DNA of 64,000 nt. It comes from Mycobacterium decipiens. GTDB lineage: Bacteria > Actinomycetota > Actinomycetes > Mycobacteriales > Mycobacteriaceae. The position numbers were made by a program, and so were the translations under genes. Location: the NCBI RefSeq assembly GCF_963853665.1, contig NZ_OY970459.1:2976001-3040000 (forward strand), read 5' to 3'. The notes beneath the pieces were generated by a model, which was given only the letters and a program-made list of their open reading frames with translations, searched no databases and was not told where the DNA came from. Positions 36,977 through 51,967 of the stretch are shown here, in pieces. Each line of letters begins with the position of its first letter. The first letter of the stretch is position 1.

Positions 36977-37368
36977 CTGCCAACCACTTTGAGCTCGATG
37001 CCGACGTTCTTCGCCATACCGCCGCGCAGCTTGCTGACAAAGTTGAACAGCCGGCCCTGGATGCCGTAGCGCCTACCGATCGCGTCATACACCGCACCCG
37101 TCTGCGACTTGTCGAGGATGGCCGCGGTGCCTTCAACGGCCTCGCTGGTGGGGCGACCGCGCACAGTGCAGGTGGCCAGGGTCACCCGCGAGGTGTTGCG
37201 GATCCGCTTGACCTTCCATGCTTTTTCCTCGGAAATGACCAGCAGTCGGTCGCCGCGGTCACTGTCGGCGGCGGCCCAGATCGGGGTTGGCTTGGGCCGG
37301 CCATCTTTGGTGAACGTGGTCAGCAGGATGTACTGCGCTTTGGCGAGGTCGGCGAAGGTTGGCGTCAC
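36973..37368 (-). CDS. PPOX-class F420-dependent enzyme (Rv2061c-like)
   Basis: The 131-residue single-domain split-barrel protein (FADLAKAQYILLTTFTKDGRPKPTPIW) belongs to the pyridoxamine-phosphate-oxidase-like superfamily; the Rv2061 family is grouped with F420-dependent members. The pattern GRPKPTPIWAAADSDRGDRLLV fits cofactor-binding strands. Substrate unknown. It is transcribed in the same direction as cobN upstream, but a strong inverted repeat lies between them. It converges with the DUF389 gene with a 4-bp overlap. Confidence 0.87.
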   Translation of the reverse strand: MTPTFADLAKAQYILLTTFTKDGRPKPTPIWAAADSDRGDRLLVISEEKAWKVKRIRNTSRVTLATCTVRGRPTSEAVEGTAAILDKSQTGAVYDAIGRRYGIQGRLFNFVSKLRGGMAKNVGIELKVVGS

Positions 37369-37395
37369 CGTGCCAACCTACCCCGCGGCCCCCCG

Positions 37396-37453
37396 CGAGC
37401 AGACGCAGAGTCGCACGCGAAGGGCCTTTCGCGTGCGACTCTGCGTCTGCTCG
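37396..37453. terminator. 26-bp perfect inverted repeat after cobN
   Basis: Arms 37396-37421 and 37428-37453 are perfectly complementary with a 6-base loop, starting CGAGCAGACGCAGAGTCGC on the plus strand. It lies five bases beyond the cobN stop and 28 bp upstream of the Rv2061c-like start. There is no U-tract, so it may terminate cobN transcription without one, as is common in mycobacteria, or it may be a copy of a dispersed intergenic repeat. Confidence 0.6.
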
Positions 37454-37457
37454 GCAA

Positions 37458-41042
<3,585 letters not shown>

Positions 41043-41089
41043 CCCCCATTCGTACCGCACGCGCCGACGACCGGATTGGCCGACGACGG

Positions 41090-41926
41090 CTAACCCGCGG
41101 TAGGAAGTCGATAGACGGACACGTGCGAACGGGACTCCGCGGTAAACGCCGCACCCGACCAGTCCGCGTGCCTGCTCTCTAGCTCGAATCCGGCAAGTTG
41201 AGCCATCAGGTCAAGCTCAGCTGGCCAGATATAGCGGTGCGGACTACGGAGCAGTCGGGCCTGTTTGTCCTCGCCGAAGTGAAAGTGGTGCGAGACAACC
41301 CACTGGCGCAGGACGTCATAGGTGTCCAAGCCGATATAGCCGGGCTCGGACCGGAACACCGTCGCCTGCTGTCCTGGTGGGAGCGTGCGCAATTCGGGCA
41401 CCCACAGTTCGATCACGAACCGGCCGCCGGGGGTGAGGTGGCGCGCCGCGTTGCGGAAACAGGCGACCTGTTCGGCTTGGGCAAGCAGGTTGGAGATCGT
41501 GTTGTAGACCAGGTAGACGAGGGCAAATTCGCCCGGGGCGAGGGCGGTGGCCATATTGCCGGTGACGACGGGGAGAGCCGCCTCATCGGCCTTCTCGCGG
41601 AGCCGGGCGATCATCGCGTGGGACAACTCGATGCCGGTGACGGACACACCACGCTCGGCCAGCGGGATGGCCACCCGGCCGGTTCCGATCGCAAACTCCA
41701 GCGCCCGGCCGCCAGCCGCGAGTTCGACGAGGCGGTCGACCGTCGGCCCCAGTACCTCGGGGGCGAACATTCCGGCGCCGAACGTGTCATAGCTTTCGGC
41801 CGCATCTGCATCCCAGATCTCCTCTTGGAGCACGGCGCTGATTTTGCCGGCCGGCGCGTCATGGCGTCCAACGATTATTCGCTCGCAACACCAGTCGCTG
41901 CCGGTTGCGTCGCCGAACGCGACCAA
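41090..41926 (-). CDS. Class I SAM-dependent methyltransferase
   Basis: The protein, up to 278 residues long, has the SAM-binding motif I ALEFAIGTGRVAIPLAERG and, near 110, VTGIELSHAMIARLREKA, followed by LAPGEFALVYLVYNTISNLL and LTPGGRFVIELWVP, typical of small-molecule methyltransferases. Its substrate is unknown. It lies where M. tuberculosis has the mazE7/mazF7 toxin-antitoxin pair between cobN and cobG. The start is uncertain: the TTG at 41926 gives the full length, and an internal GTG at 41833 (before LQEEIWDADAAESYD) would give about 247 residues, closer to the fold. Confidence 0.85.
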   Translation of the reverse strand: MVAFGDATGSDWCCERIIVGRHDAPAGKISAVLQEEIWDADAAESYDTFGAGMFAPEVLGPTVDRLVELAAGGRALEFAIGTGRVAIPLAERGVSVTGIELSHAMIARLREKADEAALPVVTGNMATALAPGEFALVYLVYNTISNLLAQAEQVACFRNAARHLTPGGRFVIELWVPELRTLPPGQQATVFRSEPGYIGLDTYDVLRQWVVSHHFHFGEDKQARLLRSPHRYIWPAELDLMAQLAGFELESRHADWSGAAFTAESRSHVSVYRLPTAG

Positions 41927-41966
41927 CCACTGCCTCTGCTAGTCGAACGCCGTTACCGTGGACCGG

Positions 41967-43058
41967 GTGGCCAGGACCCGCGACACCGACGCCTGCCCGG
42001 GCGCGCTGCAGGTGCATCAGGCCGCCGACGGGGCGCTGGCCCGGATCCGGTTGCCCGGCGGGATGGTCACCGCCGCCCAGCTGGCGACGCTGGCCGGCCT
42101 GTCGAACCAGTTCGGCTCGGCAACGTTGGAGTTGACGTCCCGCGGCAATATCCAGCTGCGTGGGATCACCGACGTGGCCGCCGTGGCCGAGGCGATTGGC
42201 GCCGCGGGGCTGCTGCCGTCGGCGACCCATGAACGGGTGCGCAATATCGTCGCGTCGCCGCTGTCTGGCCGGGTCGGCGGGAACGCCGACGTGCGGGCGT
42301 GGGTTGGTGAGCTCGACGCGGCAATCCGCGCCGAGCCAAGGCTGGCGGCGCTGGGCGGCCGGTTCTGGTTCAGTTTCGACGACGGCCGAGCTGACGTGTC
42401 CGGCCTGGGTGCCGATGTCGGCGTGCACGTGTTCCCCAACGGACCCCGACTCCTGCTGACCGGACGCGACACGGGCGTGAAGGTGGCCGATGTCACCGAA
42501 ACCCTCATCGGGGTGGCGTTGCGGTTCGTCGAGATCCGCGGAAAGTCCTGGCGAGTAACGGAATTAACCGATATCGGCGAACTGCTACCCGGCGTCGAGC
42601 TCGGTATCGCCTTTCCACCCGTCACCAAGCCACCAGTGGGCTGGATCGCACAAGAAGACGGCCGTGTCACCCTCGGCGCCGCGCCGCCGCTGGGAGTGCT
42701 GCCCGCACGCGTCGCGCAGTACCTGGGGGCGATCGAGGCCCCGCTGGTCGTCACGCCGTGGCGATCGGTGCTGATCTGCGACCTCGACGAAGCGGTGGCC
42801 GATACCGCGCTGCGGGTGCTGGCGCCGTTGGGCCTGGTGTTCGACGAGAAGTCCCCCTGGTTGAACATCAGCGCCTGCACCGGCAGCCCGGGCTGCACGC
42901 ACTCGGCCGCCGACGTGCGGGCGGACGCCGCAAGATCGCTGGCCGCGGATTCCGACGCGCACCGTCACTTCGTCGGCTGCGAACGGGCTTGCGGCAGCCC
43001 CCTGGCCGGTGCGGTGCTGGTCGCCACCGGCAGTGGATACCGACAATTCCGGCCGTAG
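41967..43058 (+). CDS. cobG: Precorrin-3B synthase CobG
   Basis: The 363-residue protein belongs to the sulfite/nitrite-reductase-like family. The C-terminal third holds the Fe-S/siroheme-type cysteines: CTGSPGC (C-x5-C) and, about 37 residues later, CERAC (C-x3-C). It uses oxygen to hydroxylate precorrin-3A and form the lactone, the step that marks the aerobic cobalamin pathway. GTG 41967 reproduces the M. tuberculosis start (M-A-x-T-R-D); GTG 41958 is an alternative. It starts the run cobG-cobH-cobIJ. Confidence 0.96.
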   Translation: MARTRDTDACPGALQVHQAADGALARIRLPGGMVTAAQLATLAGLSNQFGSATLELTSRGNIQLRGITDVAAVAEAIGAAGLLPSATHERVRNIVASPLSGRVGGNADVRAWVGELDAAIRAEPRLAALGGRFWFSFDDGRADVSGLGADVGVHVFPNGPRLLLTGRDTGVKVADVTETLIGVALRFVEIRGKSWRVTELTDIGELLPGVELGIAFPPVTKPPVGWIAQEDGRVTLGAAPPLGVLPARVAQYLGAIEAPLVVTPWRSVLICDLDEAVADTALRVLAPLGLVFDEKSPWLNISACTGSPGCTHSAADVRADAARSLAADSDAHRHFVGCERACGSPLAGAVLVATGSGYRQFRP

Positions 43059-43067
43059 GGTGAGCGG

Positions 43068-43690
43068 GTGCTCGACTATCTGCGTGACGCGGCCGAGATC
43101 TACCGGCAGTCGTTCGCGGCCATCCGTGCCGAAGCCGATCTGACGCGGTTCCCCGCCGACGTCGCGCGGGTGGTGGTCCGGTTGATCCACACCTGCGGAC
43201 AGGTCGACGTGGCCGAGCACGTGGCCTACACCGAAGACGTCGTCGCGCGGGCCGGCGCCGCGCTGGCCGACGGCGCCCCGGTGTTGTGCGATTCGTCGAT
43301 GGTGGCCGCCGGAATCACGATCGCGCGGCTGCCCGCCGACAACGAGGTCGTGTCGCTGGTTGCCGATCCGCGTGCGGCCGAGCTGGCCGTCCGCCGGTGT
43401 ACCACCCGCTCGGCGGCCGCTATGGACCTGTGGGCCGCCCGGCTGGCCGGCGCGGTAGTGGCCATCGGCAACGCGCCCACCGCGCTGTTTCGGCTGCTCG
43501 AACTGATCGACGAGGGGGTTGCGGCGCCGGCCGCGGTGCTGGGCGGTCCGGTCGGCTTCGTCGGCTCGGCGCAGTCCAAGCAGGAGCTCATCGACCGCCC
43601 GCGCGGGATGTCCTATCTGGTGGTGGCGGGCCGTCGCGGCGGTAGCGCCATGGCCGCCGCCGCCGTCAATGCGATCGCGACCGAGCGCGA

Positions 43691-43694
<4 letters not shown>
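43068..43694 (+). CDS. cobH: Precorrin-8X methylmutase CobH
   Basis: The 208-residue CobH/CbiC family protein carries the conserved catalytic histidine in [11 protein letters not shown] (about residue 43) and [14 protein letters not shown]. It moves the C-11 methyl group to C-12, giving hydrogenobyrinate. GTG start at 43068, nine bases after cobG. It overlaps cobIJ by four bases (ATGA), indicating coupled translation. Confidence 0.97.
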
Positions 43695-46452
<2,758 letters not shown>

Positions 46453-47373
46453 CTACGCAAGCACCCCGGCAACGCATTTCGCCGCGTCGGCGACCAGCTC
46501 CTGACTGGGTTCGGCCTCATACCCGAGGCCGGCACGATCGGACATGATCGCCACGACGTGCGCCGCGCCAGTGGGCGACCACACGACTGCGACGTCGTTA
46601 GCTCGTCCGTAGTCACCCGATCCGGTCTTGTCTATCACTTTCCAATCGGCGGGAAATCCCGCCCTGATGCGCTTGGTGCCGGTGGTGTTGCGCGCCATCC
46701 AATCGGTGAGCAGTGCCCGCTTGTCGGGTGGCAACGCGTCGCCTAGAACAAGCTGCTGAAAATCAAGGGCGATCGCATGCGGGGTCGTGGTATCGCGCTC
46801 GTCCCCGGGCGGATCGCGGTTCAGTTCCGGTTCGTCCTGGTCCAAACGACTCACGGTGTCGCCCAGGCTGCGCAGGTAGCCGGTGAATGCCGCGGTCCCG
46901 CCCAGATCGGCCAGCAAGAGATTGGCGGCGGTGCCGTCGCTGTAGCGGATCGCCGCATCGCAAAGCTGCCCGATCGTCATGCCGGTCTGAACGTGCTGTT
47001 GGGCTATCGGCGACGTCGACCGGATGTCGGCACTGGTGTAGGTGATCAGCGTGTCCAGATGCGAGAGCGGATTCTGGTGCAGCACCGCCGCGACGAGCGG
47101 CGCCTTGAATGTGGAACAGAATGCGAACCGCTCATCGGCGCGGTATGCGATCGCGGCGGTCGTGTCGGTCGCGGGCACATACACCCCGAGTCGGGCCTGG
47201 TAGCTGCGCTCGAGTTCGGCAAAGCGATCCGCCAAATCCGCTCTTTGCGGCAAGGTTGCCGGCGCGGGATGATCGCCGCTGGCACGATGCGCACAGCCGG
47301 CCACCGGAACCAGCATTGCCATCGCCACCAGCAGCTCACGCCGGCCAAAGCCGGTGCCCTCCCTGTTCCGCAT
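46453..47373 (-). CDS. blaC: Class A beta-lactamase BlaC
   Basis: The 306-residue class A enzyme has an N-terminal twin-arginine and lipobox signal ([20 protein letters not shown]), the active serine in FCSTFK, the unusual SDG ([10 protein letters not shown]) shared with M. tuberculosis BlaC, the general-base glutamate in EPELN, and KTG in DKTGSGDYG. It hydrolyses beta-lactams outside the membrane. Compared with M. tuberculosis, the loop after LLADLGG lacks three residues (P-G-G), and the residue after KTG is Ser rather than Thr. ATG 47373 was chosen because the Tat signal starts there. Confidence 0.96.
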   Translation of the reverse strand: MRNREGTGFGRRELLVAMAMLVPVAGCAHRASGDHPAPATLPQRADLADRFAELERSYQARLGVYVPATDTTAAIAYRADERFAFCSTFKAPLVAAVLHQNPLSHLDTLITYTSADIRSTSPIAQQHVQTGMTIGQLCDAAIRYSDGTAANLLLADLGGTAAFTGYLRSLGDTVSRLDQDEPELNRDPPGDERDTTTPHAIALDFQQLVLGDALPPDKRALLTDWMARNTTGTKRIRAGFPADWKVIDKTGSGDYGRANDVAVVWSPTGAAHVVAIMSDRAGLGYEAEPSQELVADAAKCVAGVLA

Positions 47374-47405
47374 GCCGCAGTATCTTACGGAGTCGCCCGC
47401 ATAGC

Positions 47406-47439
47406 GTGATCGCCCGTACGGTGGCGCCGGCGCGATCAC
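47406..47439. promoter_or_regulatory. Inverted repeat in blaC-sigC intergenic region
   Basis: GTGATCGC (47406-47413) and GCGATCAC (47432-47439) are perfect inverted repeats with an 18-bp centre, in the 128-bp space between the divergent blaC and sigC genes. The spacing suits a dimeric regulator; nothing else identifies it. Confidence 0.35.
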
Positions 47440-47448
47440 ACCGCGGTT

Positions 47449-47467
47449 CTACGACGACGGGTCGTAG
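47449..47467. promoter_or_regulatory. Inverted repeat in sigC leader
   Basis: CTACGAC-GACGG-GTCGTAG is a perfect 7-bp inverted repeat 34 bp upstream of the sigC ATG. It could be a regulator site or an RNA hairpin in the sigC leader. I found no clear sigma-dependent hexamers around it. Confidence 0.35.
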
Positions 47468-47501
47468 ACTGACTGCGCCCGGCCGTCTAAGGTCTATGCC
47501 C

Positions 47502-48056
47502 ATGACTGCGGTGTGCGAGGACGAGGCCCTGACCGCACTCGCCTTGTCGGCCGCAAAGGGGAACGCGCGGGCGCTTGAGGCGTTTATCAAAGACACGCAG
47601 CAAGACGTGTGGCGATTTGTCGCCTACCTGTCCGACGTGGGCAGCGCGGACGACCTCACCCAAGAGACATTCCTACGGGCCATCGGCGCCATCCCGCGGT
47701 TCTCCGCACGCTCCAGCGCCCGAACCTGGTTGCTGGCCATCGCGCGCCACGTCGTCGCCGACCATATTCGCCACGTCCGGTCGCGGCCCCGCACCGCCCA
47801 CGGTGCCCAACCCGAACACCTGCTCGACGGCGTCCGCCACGCCCGCGGATTCGAAGACCTCGTCGAGGTAACCGCAATGATCGCCGACCTCAGCACCGAG
47901 CAACGGGAAGCTTTGCTGCTTACACAGCTACTCGGGCTGTCCTACGCGGACGCCGCGGCGGTGTGCGGCTGCCCGGTAGGCACCATCCGATCCCGGGTCG
48001 CCCGAGCGCGCGATGCGCTGCTAGCCGACGCCGAGCCCGACGACCTGACCGGATAG
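47502..48056 (+). CDS. sigC: ECF sigma factor SigC
   Basis: The 184-residue sigma factor has only regions 2 and 4. Region 2 contains [23 protein letters not shown] and the -10-binding helix [20 protein letters not shown]; region 4 contains [32 protein letters not shown]. SigC directs a virulence- and copper-related set of genes in M. tuberculosis. ATG 47502 was chosen over 47496 because AAGG at 47489-47492 is nine bases upstream. The gene is divergent from blaC. No anti-sigma gene is adjacent, as in M. tuberculosis. Confidence 0.96.
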   Translation: MTAVCEDEALTALALSAAKGNARALEAFIKDTQQDVWRFVAYLSDVGSADDLTQETFLRAIGAIPRFSARSSARTWLLAIARHVVADHIRHVRSRPRTAHGAQPEHLLDGVRHARGFEDLVEVTAMIADLSTEQREALLLTQLLGLSYADAAAVCGCPVGTIRSRVARARDALLADAEPDDLTG

Positions 48057-48061
48057 CGAAG

Positions 48062-48796
48062 TCAGCCGGACCCGAGACCGACGACCCAGTCGACGGCCTC
48101 CTCGACGGTGCCCACGGCCCGCACCCCAACCGGCAGCGGTGGGCGGGCCACCATCACCACCGAAACGCCCAGCGCGGCAGCGGCATCCAGCTTGGCCCGG
48201 GTCATGTCGCCGCCGCTGTTCTTGGTGACCAGCGCGTCGATGCGGTGTTCCCGCAGCAGCGCGAATTCGTTTTCGTAGGCATACGGCCCGCGGGACAGCA
48301 TCAGCTGGTGCCGACGCGGCAGTACGGCGACGTCGGGCGCGGCGACCGCGCGAATCAAAAACCACGCGTCACTGCGCGCGAAGGCTGCGATACCCGAGCG
48401 CCCGGTGGTGAGGAAGACTCGCGAATAGCTTTGTCGGACCACGATTTCTGCCGCCTGGACGTTCGATGCCGCAACGATGGCGGTGCCGGGGTCCCACGGC
48501 GGGCGCGCCAGGACCAGGTGCGCCAGCTCGAGTTCGCCGCACACTTGCGCGGCGTGGGCAGTAATGGTTGCCGCGAAGGGGTGGGTGGCGTCGACGACGG
48601 CGTCGATGCGTTCGTCTTGCAGCCAGGCGCGCAGCCCCTCGACTCCACCGAACCCGCCGACGCGTACCGCTCCGATCGGCAGGGCGGGGTTGGGCACCCG
48701 GCCGGCCAGCGAACTGACAATGTCGGCGTGTCCGTGCAGCCGCCCGGCCAACGCGCGTCCCTCGGCCGTGCCGCCGAGCAGCAGCACCCGTGTCAA
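48062..48796 (-). CDS. cobK: Precorrin-6A reductase CobK
   Basis: The 244-residue protein starts VLLLGGTAEGRALA, the NADPH-binding glycine motif of CobK, and includes VVDATHPFAATITAHAA and FLTTGRSGIAAFA. It reduces precorrin-6A in the aerobic cobalamin route. It starts at TTG 48796, whose last two bases form part of the cobM stop (TTGA overlap), so translation is probably coupled to cobM. It is the last gene of the Rv2073c-cobL-cobM-cobK run and converges with sigC, five bases away. Confidence 0.96.
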   Translation of the reverse strand: MTRVLLLGGTAEGRALAGRLHGHADIVSSLAGRVPNPALPIGAVRVGGFGGVEGLRAWLQDERIDAVVDATHPFAATITAHAAQVCGELELAHLVLARPPWDPGTAIVAASNVQAAEIVVRQSYSRVFLTTGRSGIAAFARSDAWFLIRAVAAPDVAVLPRRHQLMLSRGPYAYENEFALLREHRIDALVTKNSGGDMTRAKLDAAAALGVSVVMVARPPLPVGVRAVGTVEEAVDWVVGLGSG

Positions 48797-49548
48797 TGTG
48801 CGCCCCGGCCGCGCCGTGCCACCGAATACAGGTAGCTGTCGGTGAAGCCCTCGGCGGCCAGCACGTCGCCGACGACGATGACGGCGGTCTTGGTGATATT
48901 CGCGTGGTGCATCCGCGCGGCGATATCGGCCAGCGAGCCGCGCAGCACGGTCTGCCGTGGCCAGCTCGCGAAAGCCACCACCGCAGCCGGCGTTTCGGCT
49001 CGGTAGCCCCCGTCCAGCAGTTGCGGGACGATCGCGTCGATCTGGGCGGCGGCCAGGTGCAAGACGAGGGTGGCGCCGGACTGGGCGAGGGCGGCCAGGT
49101 CCTCACCGGGCGGCATCGGTGTGGACAGGGTCGCCACCCGGGTCAGCGTCACCGTCTGTGCCACTCCCGGGACGGTGAGCTCACGGCCCAGCGCGGCGGC
49201 GGCCGCGGCGAAAGCCGGTACGCCCGGCACTATTTCGTAGCCGATTCCCAGCGCGTCGAGTCGGCGGCACTGTTCGGCCAGCGCACTGTACAGCGACGGG
49301 TCGCCCGAGTGCAGCCGGGCGACGTCGCGGCCGGCGGCGTGGGCGTCGGCGAGTTCGGCGACGATCTGGTCGAGGGTAAGCGGACCGGTGTCGACGATCT
49401 TGGCGTCGGGCGGACAATGCGCCAGCAGATCGTCGGGCATGATCGAACCCGCATACAGGCACACCGGGCATCGTTGCAGGAGTTGCTGGCCGCGGACGGT
49501 GATCAGGTCGGCGGCGCCGGGGCCCGCGCCGATGAAATAGACCGTCAC
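48793..49548 (-). CDS. cobM: Precorrin-4 C11-methyltransferase CobM
   Basis: The 251-residue tetrapyrrole methylase (same length as M. tuberculosis) begins VYFIGAGPGAADLITVRG, followed by YAGSIMPDDLL, RLHSGDPSLYSALAEQ and EIVPGVPAFAAAAAAL, all CobM/CbiF family motifs. It methylates C-11 of the macrocycle. GTG 49548 overlaps the cobL stop as GTGA, and its own stop overlaps cobK. Confidence 0.97.
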   Translation of the reverse strand: MTVYFIGAGPGAADLITVRGQQLLQRCPVCLYAGSIMPDDLLAHCPPDAKIVDTGPLTLDQIVAELADAHAAGRDVARLHSGDPSLYSALAEQCRRLDALGIGYEIVPGVPAFAAAAAALGRELTVPGVAQTVTLTRVATLSTPMPPGEDLAALAQSGATLVLHLAAAQIDAIVPQLLDGGYRAETPAAVVAFASWPRQTVLRGSLADIAARMHHANITKTAVIVVGDVLAAEGFTDSYLYSVARRGRGAH

Positions 49549-50717
49549 CGCTTGGTCACCGCCCATTGAGTGACCGGCAGCTGTGGGCGCCAACCGGTGA
49601 AGCCGCCCAGCGGTTCGCCGCGGTAGTGCTGGAATCGTCGAAGCTCGCCGCCGAGGCGCGAATGAGCTTGCGCCAGAGCAACTTCCGCTTCGATAGTGAC
49701 CGCATTGGCGACCAGGTTTCCGCCGACGGGCAGGTTGTCCAGGCAGGCGTCGAGCAGGCCGGGCTGAGTCACGCCGCCACCGAGGAAGATCACCGATGGC
49801 AGCGCGGCGTCGTCGAACGTGTCGGGCGCTTTGCCGCGCACGTCGATGCTGACCCCGAACGCAGTGGCATTGCGCCCGATGTTGAGGCGGCGCCGTTCGT
49901 CGCGTTCGAACGCCACCGCGGTGCAGCCCGGCCAGCATCGGCACCACTCGACCGCGATCGCGCCTGAGCCCGCGCCGACGTCCCATAACCGCTGCCCGGG
50001 CCGTGGTGCCAGCGCCGCCAAGGTCGCCGCGCGGATCCGGTGTTTGGTGATCTGCCCGTCGTGGACGAACGCCTCGTCGGGCGCCCAGGACGTGCGCACG
50101 TCGGGCAGGTAGCGGACGGCGATCACGTTGAGATCGTCGACGTCGGGATGTGCTCCGGTGGCCCATTCCCGCGCGGTGCCGTCGCGGCGGCGTTCGGTTG
50201 GACCGCCGAGCTGTTCGAGCACGCTGAACTCGGAGTCGCCGCGGCCGTGCGCGTTGAGAAGCACCGCGAGCGCCTGCGGGGTGGAATGGTCGCTGGACAG
50301 CACGATGGCCTGGCCGCCGCGCCGCACCGCGGTTTTCGGCGTCGCGGTGACCAGGCTGATCACCTCGGTGTCGTGGACGTTCCAGCCCATCCGCGCGCAC
50401 GCCAGCGTTACCGCCGAGACGTGCGGCAACACGGTTACCTGTTCAGTGCCGAATATTCGGATGAGGGTGCCGCCGATACCGTGCAGCAGCGGGTCGCCGC
50501 TGGCAACTACGTGGATGTCGTCTCGGCCGGCGGGCAGGCTTTGCACCGCGGGCAGCATCGGTGACGGCCACTCCCGGCGTTCGGCGGTCATCGTGTCGTC
50601 GAGCAGGTCAAGCTGTCTCTTTGAACCGTAAACTACTGTGGCCCTGCGCAATTCGTAGCGAGACCGCTCAGAGAGGCCCGCCACGCCGTCGGCGCCGATC
50701 CCGACCACGATGATCAT
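49545..50717 (-). CDS. cobL: Precorrin-6Y C5,15-methyltransferase (decarboxylating) CobL
   Basis: The 390-residue bifunctional enzyme has an N-terminal CbiE-type methylase domain (MIIVVGIGADGVAGLSERSR, VASGDPLLHGIGGT, LPHVSAVTLACARMGW) and a C-terminal CbiT-type domain with RLWDVGAGSGAIAVEW near residue 260. It adds methyl groups at C-5 and C-15 and removes the C-12 acetate carboxyl. ATG 50717 overlaps the stop of the upstream SDR gene as ATGA. The length equals that of M. tuberculosis Rv2072c. Confidence 0.97.
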   Translation of the reverse strand: MIIVVGIGADGVAGLSERSRYELRRATVVYGSKRQLDLLDDTMTAERREWPSPMLPAVQSLPAGRDDIHVVASGDPLLHGIGGTLIRIFGTEQVTVLPHVSAVTLACARMGWNVHDTEVISLVTATPKTAVRRGGQAIVLSSDHSTPQALAVLLNAHGRGDSEFSVLEQLGGPTERRRDGTAREWATGAHPDVDDLNVIAVRYLPDVRTSWAPDEAFVHDGQITKHRIRAATLAALAPRPGQRLWDVGAGSGAIAVEWCRCWPGCTAVAFERDERRRLNIGRNATAFGVSIDVRGKAPDTFDDAALPSVIFLGGGVTQPGLLDACLDNLPVGGNLVANAVTIEAEVALAQAHSRLGGELRRFQHYRGEPLGGFTGWRPQLPVTQWAVTKR

Positions 50718-51463
50718 CGCGGCATCCTGCGCCAGACGACCTGGGGCAGCAGTCGCAATACGAAGAACATCGGCCGCAGCGCCCACGGGATCCACACTGT
50801 GCGCCGCCCCCTGGCCAACGCGCGTGCGGTCGCCGCGGCGACCTGCGCCGCGGTGCTGGACAGCGGAGCGGGCGTCATGCCAGCCGTCATCCGTCCGATG
50901 ACGAATCCCGGCCGCGCGATCAGCAACCGCACCCCGGTGCCGTGCAACGCATCGGCCAGTCCGCTGGCGAAGCCGTCCAGGCCGGCTTTGGCCGATCCGT
51001 ACACGTAGTTGGCTCGGCGCACCCGAATCCCGGCCACCGAGGAGAACACCACCAATTTGCCCCGGCCGGCCGTGCGCATCGTGGCGGCCAGCTGGGTGAG
51101 CAGGCTGACCTGGGCGACGTAGTCGGTATGGACGATGGCCACCGCATGCTGCGCGTCTGCCTCGGCGCGGGCCTGATCGCCGAGTATCCCGAAGGCCAGC
51201 ACCGCGGTGCCGATCGGGCCGTGCTCTTTGACGATCGAGGCGACCAACGGGCCGTGGGAGGCCAGATCGTCGGCGTCGAACTCCCGAGTGTGCACTTGAG
51301 TTGCGCCGGCGGCGCGGAGGGCGGCGACTTGCTCGTTGAGCCGATCGGCGTTCCGCGCCGCCAGTATTGCTGTCATCCCCGGAGCCAGGCGCCGCGCGAG
51401 TTCGGTACCGATCTCGCTGCGGCCGCCGAAAATTACCACCGGACCAGCGCCCGTGTCATCCAC
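50714..51463 (-). CDS. Short-chain dehydrogenase (Rv2073c-like)
   Basis: The 249-residue classical SDR has VVIFGGRSEIGTELARR as the nucleotide-binding glycine motif, the LAFGILGDQ strand, a catalytic serine in VVFSSVAG, and YVYGSAKAGLDGFA giving YxxxK. A hydrophobic C-terminal tail (WALRPMFFVLRLLPQVVW) may touch the membrane. It resembles DprE2-like or mycolate-related SDRs, but its substrate is unknown. It is translationally coupled to cobL by ATGA yet has no known role in cobalamin synthesis. GTG start at 51463. Confidence 0.9.
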   Translation of the reverse strand: MDDTGAGPVVIFGGRSEIGTELARRLAPGMTAILAARNADRLNEQVAALRAAGATQVHTREFDADDLASHGPLVASIVKEHGPIGTAVLAFGILGDQARAEADAQHAVAIVHTDYVAQVSLLTQLAATMRTAGRGKLVVFSSVAGIRVRRANYVYGSAKAGLDGFASGLADALHGTGVRLLIARPGFVIGRMTAGMTPAPLSSTAAQVAAATARALARGRRTVWIPWALRPMFFVLRLLPQVVWRRMPR

Positions 51464-51492
51464 GGCTGCGATTATTGCCTGCGCTAGCGTGA

Positions 51493-51912
51493 GTGGCGAT
51501 GGCGAATACCACTACCCGGCTCAGCGACGACGCGCTGGCGTTTCTCTCCGAACGCCATCTGGCCATGCTGACCACGCTGCGGGCCGACAATTCGCCGCAC
51601 GTGGTGGCGGTGGGTTTCACCTTCGATCCCAAGACCCACGTCGCTCGAGTGATCACCACCGGCGGATCACAAAAGGCCGTCAATGCCGATCGCGGCGGTC
51701 TCGCGGTGCTCAGCCAGGTCGACGGCGCCCGGTGGCTGTCGCTGGAGGGCCGGGCGGTGGTGAACAGCGACATCGACGCCGTGCGCGACGCCGAGTTGCG
51801 CTACGCCCAGCGCTACCGCACCCCGCGCCCCAACCCGCGCCGGGTGGTCATCGAGGTCCAGGTTGAGCGGGTGCTGGGGTCCTCGGATCTGCTCGACCGC
51901 AGTCGCGGGTAG
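51493..51912 (+). CDS. F420H2-dependent biliverdin reductase (Rv2074-like)
   Basis: The 139-residue split-barrel protein ([61 protein letters not shown]) is nearly identical in visible stretches to M. tuberculosis Rv2074. That protein has been described as an F420-dependent enzyme reducing biliverdin. It is a single-domain dimer-forming cytoplasmic enzyme. GTG 51493 is used; ATG 51499 is an alternative. It is divergent from the SDR gene (29 bp) and convergent with the next gene. Confidence 0.92.
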   Translation: MAMANTTTRLSDDALAFLSERHLAMLTTLRADNSPHVVAVGFTFDPKTHVARVITTGGSQKAVNADRGGLAVLSQVDGARWLSLEGRAVVNSDIDAVRDAELRYAQRYRTPRPNPRRVVIEVQVERVLGSSDLLDRSRG

Positions 51913-51967
51913 CGCGACCCAACGGGTGCTGCCCTGATCGCGATGCTGCCCAGGCACCAGGATCTTC

